From Nanobdellota archaeon (GTDB lineage: Archaea > Nanobdellota > Nanobdellia > Woesearchaeales > GW2011-AR15), in NCBI GenBank assembly GCA_018815145.1, contig JAHIYL010000219.1:1-14858 (forward strand): 14,858 nt of DNA, read 5' to 3'. Both the position numbers and the translations under genes were made by a program. Shown here piece by piece: positions 12,014 to 14,858 of this stretch. How positions within the stretch are numbered: the stretch's first letter is position 1; each line of letters starts with the position of its first letter. Under the pieces are notes generated by a model that saw only the letters and a list, made by a program, of their open reading frames with translations, was not told the DNA's origin and did not search any database.

Positions 12014-12916
12014 ATGAAACAGATAACAATACTTTCAGGAAAAGGCGGAGTAGGCAAAAGCTCTATTTCAGCATCGCTTGCAGTAGTCATTTCAGAAAAC
12101 AAGAGGCTCGTTGCAGTGGACTGCGATGTGGATGCTGCAAACCTTGCGCTTGTGCTTGGAATAAAGGTTGATGATTTTGAGAAATATGAAAAGATTTCAA
12201 CTAATGAGAAAGCAGTGATAGATCCTGACAAATGCATCGGATGCAAAAAGTGCTTTGACAGCTGCAATTTCTCTGCAATAAGCTGGGATGGGAATTCAAT
12301 GAGGCCGAGCATCAATGAGTTTGGCTGTGAGGGATGCGGTGTTTGCACGCTTGTTTGTCCGAAAGGAGCAATATCCCAGAAAAAAATATTTAATGCAAAT
12401 ATTGGTTATGCAAAGACAAGATTTGGTTTTTATGTTGTTTCAGGCCAGCTAAATATGGGTGAATCCGGTTCAGGAAAGATAGTCCATGAGGTCAGAGCGC
12501 TTGGTAAAGATCTTGCTAAGGATACTGCCGCAGAGCTTATAATCAATGATGCAGCAGCAGGTATAGGCTGTCCGGTCATAGCGTCTGTTGTCGGCAGCAG
12601 CTATGCTGTCCTTGTGACAGAGCCATCTCCTTCAGGTTTCTCTGACATGAAACGGGCATTTGAGATGGTTGACCATTTCAAGATAAAGAGCGGGCTTGTG
12701 ATAAATAAGCATGACCTGAACCCTGAATTCTGCAAGGAGATTGAGGCTTTTGCAAAAGAAAAAAATATTTCACTGCTGGCAAAGATACCTTATGACAAGA
12801 GCTTTCTTGAGGCGCTTGTGAATCTTACACCGGTCGCTGTGCATAATTCCAAAATAAGGCCTATATTTGAGAGCATAGCAGCAAAATTATTAAATGAACT
12901 GGAATTTTCTGATTAA
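12014..12916 (+). CDS. MinD-superfamily ATPase with inserted 2[4Fe-4S] ferredoxin domain (second copy)
   Basis: The 300-residue protein is a divergent paralogue of the one at 9959. The P-loop SGKGGVGKSS is at 8-17, AVDCDVDAANLAL at 34-46, ferredoxin cysteines are Cys74/77/80/84 (CIGCKKCFDSC) and Cys105/108/111/115 (CEGCGVCTLVC), then VVSGQLNMGESGSGK, INDAAAGIGCPV in the Walker B area and TEPSPSGFSDMKRA. The switch region differs from the first copy (DAAN instead of ECPN), the usual distinction within these adjacent pairs, and the two probably act as a heterodimer. The likely role is ATP-dependent handling of Fe-S clusters or electrons together with the NifX-type protein; this is inference from family and context. 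AAGGTGA (11998-12004), overlapping the previous stop, serves as ribosome binding site. Confidence 0.93.
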   Translation: MKQITILSGKGGVGKSSISASLAVVISENKRLVAVDCDVDAANLALVLGIKVDDFEKYEKISTNEKAVIDPDKCIGCKKCFDSCNFSAISWDGNSMRPSINEFGCEGCGVCTLVCPKGAISQKKIFNANIGYAKTRFGFYVVSGQLNMGESGSGKIVHEVRALGKDLAKDTAAELIINDAAAGIGCPVIASVVGSSYAVLVTEPSPSGFSDMKRAFEMVDHFKIKSGLVINKHDLNPEFCKEIEAFAKEKNISLLAKIPYDKSFLEALVNLTPVAVHNSKIRPIFESIAAKLLNELEFSD

Positions 12917-12955
12917 CAAGGGTTAATTAAATAAAGATAGTTAGAATATATAATA

Positions 12956-12961
12956 GGTGAT
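12956..12961 (+). promoter_or_regulatory. GGTGAT ribosome binding site for OsmC
   Basis: GGTGAT lies seven bases before ATG 12968. An A/T-rich run (ATATATAATA) just upstream could be a promoter element, so the OsmC gene may also be expressed separately. Confidence 0.55.
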
Positions 12962-12967
12962 AAAAAG

Positions 12968-13369
12968 ATGGGAACAATGGAAGTAGAGTACAAAGGAGAC
13001 ATGCTTTTTGAAGTCAAAGCAGGAAACCATACAATAAAGATAGATGTGCCTGACAGCATGGGCGGCAAAGACAGGAGTATGACTCCGCCTCAATTCATGC
13101 TGGCATCACTAGCTTCGTGCGCAGCTGCATTTGGAGGAAAATATTGTGAGACAGCAGGTCTGGATGCAACAGGCATGAAAGTGACTTTAGAATATGAGAA
13201 GCTGCCTGATCCGGCAAGATTCACAAATTTTAAGATAAAGGTTTATCTTCCTAATGTCCATGATGATAAAAGGAAGAATGCTATATTAAAGAGCATAGTG
13301 CATTGTCCTGTAAAAGCCTCATTTGAAGCTTATCAGGGAGTAGATATTGATATTGAATTTGGGAATTGA
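12968..13369 (+). CDS. OsmC/Ohr-family peroxidase-like protein
   Basis: The 133-residue length is normal for OsmC-type proteins. These are homodimeric thiol enzymes that reduce organic hydroperoxides using two cysteines; both are present, as Cys51 in LASCAAAF and Cys113 in VHCPVKASF. TPPQFMLASL (39-48) before the first cysteine is the typical helix start. The name of the subfamily (OsmC, Ohr or YhfA-like) cannot be settled by eye; no strong Ohr hallmark is seen. It lies 51 bases after the second MinD-ferredoxin gene and begins the peroxide-defence end of the cluster, with a T-rich stretch (13379-13397) behind it as possible terminator. Confidence 0.9.
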   Translation: MGTMEVEYKGDMLFEVKAGNHTIKIDVPDSMGGKDRSMTPPQFMLASLASCAAAFGGKYCETAGLDATGMKVTLEYEKLPDPARFTNFKIKVYLPNVHDDKRKNAILKSIVHCPVKASFEAYQGVDIDIEFGN

Positions 13370-13378
13370 AGATTTAGA

Positions 13379-13397
13379 TTTATTTTATTTTATTTTT
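13379..13397 (+). terminator. T-rich stretch after OsmC, possible archaeal terminator
   Basis: A TTTATTTTATTTTATTTTT-like run follows the OsmC stop without a hairpin. Archaeal transcription commonly ends on T-tracts. Read-through into the next gene cannot be excluded. Confidence 0.35.
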
Positions 13398-13413
13398 GTG
13401 AGCATTTATTAGA

Positions 13414-13420
13414 GGGGGTG
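13414..13420 (+). promoter_or_regulatory. GGGGGTG ribosome binding site for the CGGC gene
   Basis: A G-rich Shine-Dalgarno site five bases before ATG 13426; it settles the start codon. Confidence 0.6.
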
Positions 13421-13425
13421 TAAAA

Positions 13426-13872
13426 ATGACCAAAATTGGAGTTATAATCTGTGAGAGATACCAGAAGTGTGGTGGAGGCAAATGCTTAAGATCTCTTAAA
13501 GAACATTCAGGTGGTTTTGCAAAATATCCTAAAGAAGATGAGTTAGAGCTTGTCGGATATTCTTATTGCGGAGGGTGTCCCGGAGGTAATATTGAATATG
13601 TTCCAGCTGAAATGATCAAAAATGGAGCTGAAGCAATACATCTTGCAACAGGCCTTATTGTTGGTTATCCTCCCTGTCCAAGAATAAATGATTTCAAGAA
13701 ATTCATTGAGACTCGTTACCGGATTCCCTGTGTGATAGGTACACATCCAATACCTCAAAAATATATTAATGTCCATAAAGATCTGCCTTTTTGGGACAGG
13801 ATAGGTATGAAAAATATTGTTCCTTACATGTTTGAAGAAGACAAAAAAATAATGGAAGCATATGACCAATAA
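13426..13872 (+). CDS. CGGC-domain protein
   Basis: The 148-residue protein matches the CGGC domain family, named for the motif YCGGCPGG present here at residues 47-54. Other conserved-looking cysteines are Cys9 (IICERYQKC), Cys15, Cys20, one in YPPCPRI and one in RIPCVIG, together with the His-containing GTHPIPQ. The spacing suggests a metal or Fe-S binding site; members are predicted metal-binding proteins of anaerobes with no defined reaction. It is a full-length domain standing alone. It lies between OsmC and peroxiredoxin genes, so a redox or metal-sensing role is a reasonable inference. Confidence 0.88.
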   Translation: MTKIGVIICERYQKCGGGKCLRSLKEHSGGFAKYPKEDELELVGYSYCGGCPGGNIEYVPAEMIKNGAEAIHLATGLIVGYPPCPRINDFKKFIETRYRIPCVIGTHPIPQKYINVHKDLPFWDRIGMKNIVPYMFEEDKKIMEAYDQ

Positions 13873-13984
13873 AGGATCAGTAAATGAGTGATTTACAAAA
13901 TAAATATTTAAATAATAATTATGACAATCTAAATTAAGGGGGTTAGACAGTATTAGATATTTGTTTTACATAAAATAAATGTAT

Positions 13985-13989
13985 GGGGG
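13985..13989 (+). promoter_or_regulatory. GGGGG ribosome binding site that decides the peroxiredoxin start
   Basis: The G-run lies inside the first codons of the longer ORF (ATG 13979) but ten bases ahead of ATG 14000, so the second ATG is the likely start. Confidence 0.55.
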
Positions 13990-13999
13990 AAGCAAAAAA

Positions 14000-14692
14000 A
14001 TGGATGAAAAAACTAACGAGCAAATAACCATGCCTCTGATTGGCGACTCTGCACCGCCTTTCAGGGCAAAGACAACAATGGGGGAGATTAATTTTCCGGA
14101 AGACTATAAAGGAAAATGGGTGATTTTATTCAGCCATCCGGCAGATTTCACACCTGTATGCACAACTGAATTCATGACTTTTGCATTTATGCAGGAAGAA
14201 TTTAAAAAGCTGAACACTGAATTGATAGGTCTTTCAATCGACAGCCTTTATGCGCATATCGCCTGGCTCAGGACAATCAGGGAGAAAATTGAATTTAAGG
14301 GAATGAAAAATATAGAAGTTAAGTTTCCTCTGATTGAAGATATAAGGATGGATGTTGCCAAAAAATACGGTATGGTCCAGCCGAATGCATCAAATACTCA
14401 GGCTGTCAGAGCAGTATTTATCATTGATGACAAAGCAAAGGTTAGAGCAGTAATTTATTATCCGCTTTCTAACGGAAGAAATATGGAAGAGATTAAAAGA
14501 TTAATCATTGCAATGCAAAAATCCGACAAAGAGGGTATTGCAACTCCAGCAAATTGGCAGCCAGGGGATGATGTGATTATTCCTCCTCCGGGTTCATGCG
14601 GTGCTGCCAAGGATAGAGTTGAATCCAAGGAAGAAGGAAAGTATTGCCTTGATTGGTTTATCTGTTTCAGGAAAGAAAAAAAAGCTAATTAA
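14000..14692 (+). CDS. Peroxiredoxin (Prx6/archaeal thioredoxin peroxidase type)
   Basis: Reduces hydrogen peroxide and organic peroxides with a peroxidatic cysteine. From ATG 14000 (230 residues) the catalytic motif HPADFTPVCTTEF puts this cysteine at Cys54, within the invariant P-x3-T-x2-C. LSIDSLYAHIAWLRTI and FPLIEDIRMDVAKKYGM are typical of the Prx6-like archaeal group, and a C-terminal arm follows (ANWQPGDDVIIPPP), as in the decameric enzymes. Additional cysteines are Cys200, Cys216 and Cys222; the last two (YCLDWFIC) match the Cys pair of archaeal thioredoxin peroxidases, so a resolving cysteine is likely. The upstream ATG at 13979 would place the ribosome binding site inside the gene and is less likely. 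It ends the rightward cluster, before T-rich sequence. Confidence 0.93.
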   Translation: MDEKTNEQITMPLIGDSAPPFRAKTTMGEINFPEDYKGKWVILFSHPADFTPVCTTEFMTFAFMQEEFKKLNTELIGLSIDSLYAHIAWLRTIREKIEFKGMKNIEVKFPLIEDIRMDVAKKYGMVQPNASNTQAVRAVFIIDDKAKVRAVIYYPLSNGRNMEEIKRLIIAMQKSDKEGIATPANWQPGDDVIIPPPGSCGAAKDRVESKEEGKYCLDWFICFRKEKKAN

Positions 14693-14713
14693 TTTTTAAT
14701 TTTTGATTTTTTG
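14693..14713 (+). terminator. T-rich stretch after peroxiredoxin
   Basis: Three T-runs of five to six bases directly follow the stop codon with no hairpin, as expected for intrinsic archaeal termination. This marks the probable end of the cluster. Confidence 0.45.
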
Positions 14714-14751
14714 TTAATGATCAGGTTGCAGTGATTATGCAATTGTCTGCA

Positions 14752-14779
14752 AATAGAATAGAATAGAATAGAATAGAAT
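14752..14779 (+). repeat. Pentanucleotide tandem repeat AATAG
   Basis: Five perfect copies of AATAG plus a partial sixth (AAT). It lies in non-coding DNA between the peroxiredoxin gene and a possible next gene, about 30 bases upstream of that ATG. Confidence 0.95.
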
Positions 14780-14807
14780 TACCAGAATATTTAGTTAATA
14801 AATAATT

Positions 14808-14858
14808 ATGGTTAAATATTTGATTCTGCCTTTCCTCTCCACATTTCTTTGTTTTGGA
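14808..14858 (+). CDS. Possible start of a gene cut by the window end
   Basis: ATG at 14808 opens 17 codons with no stop up to the last base: MVKYLILPFLSTFLCFG. A short basic start and then a hydrophobic run would suit a signal peptide or first membrane helix. A TATA-like run (TTAATAAATAATT) lies just upstream. Too short to prove coding. Confidence 0.35.
   Translation, partial: MVKYLILPFLSTFLCFG

Noticed and set aside
13979..13999. Upstream ATG for the peroxiredoxin
   Set aside because: The G-rich ribosome binding site lies inside this extension and correctly precedes ATG 14000; the extra seven residues are not family-like.
1..14858. CRISPR array, insertion sequence or prophage
   Set aside because: No regularly spaced direct repeats, transposase, integrase or phage genes were seen; the only tandem repeats are the 10-bp duplication and the AATAG run.

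Overview
The window looks like chromosomal DNA from an archaeon, probably a small-genome lineage of the DPANN/Woesearchaeota type. The lineage is my inference. It rests on two tRNA genes with introns and no encoded CCA, TATA-like boxes about 27-31 bases upstream of apparently leaderless starts, Shine-Dalgarno sites of the GGTGAT/GGAGG type, low GC, and archaeal families such as the COG1833 (DUF123) GIY-YIG protein and ferredoxin-insert MinD ATPases.

Left part (1-4800): a patchwork of short, mostly membrane-associated genes on both strands. It holds two hydrophobic proteins, the second interrupted by an exact 10-bp tandem duplication that shifts the frame; an intron-containing tRNA-Gly(CCC) followed by a run of hairpins; an alpha/beta hydrolase; a leftward pair of membrane proteins (one DUF998-like); a coiled-coil protein with a Cys/His tail that overlaps a DUF192 lipoprotein; and a small hydrophobic leftward ORF. 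Next come a tRNA-Leu that is best explained as carrying two introns (anticodon TAG) and a promoter with a perfect palindrome.

Right part (5243-14692): fifteen genes, all rightward and tightly packed. In order they are a DUF134 regulator, an Mrp/NBP35 ATPase, an encapsulated-ferritin-like protein, a DUF5320 Gly/Arg-rich protein, a tandem NifX-type protein, an unknown 62-residue protein, a radical SAM enzyme, a ZIP metal transporter, a MinD-type ATPase with a two-cluster ferredoxin insert, a metallo-beta-lactamase-fold protein, a GIY-YIG protein, a second MinD-ferredoxin ATPase, OsmC, a CGGC-domain protein and a peroxiredoxin. The Mrp/NifX/MinD-ferredoxin/DUF134 core resembles the anaerobe-specific 'orange protein' (ORP) loci of Desulfovibrio and related clusters. 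Here it is joined to iron storage, metal import and peroxide defence.

The simplest reading is a metal and Fe-S (or Mo/Cu-S) cofactor handling module with a redox-defence tail, under a DUF134 regulator that may act on its own promoter. Several members deviate from their families: the Mrp protein has no CxxC and no normal start codon for its first beta strand, the ferritin-like protein has no encapsulin partner or targeting tail in view, and the NifX domain is duplicated in one chain. A pentanucleotide repeat and the possible first 17 codons of another gene close the window.
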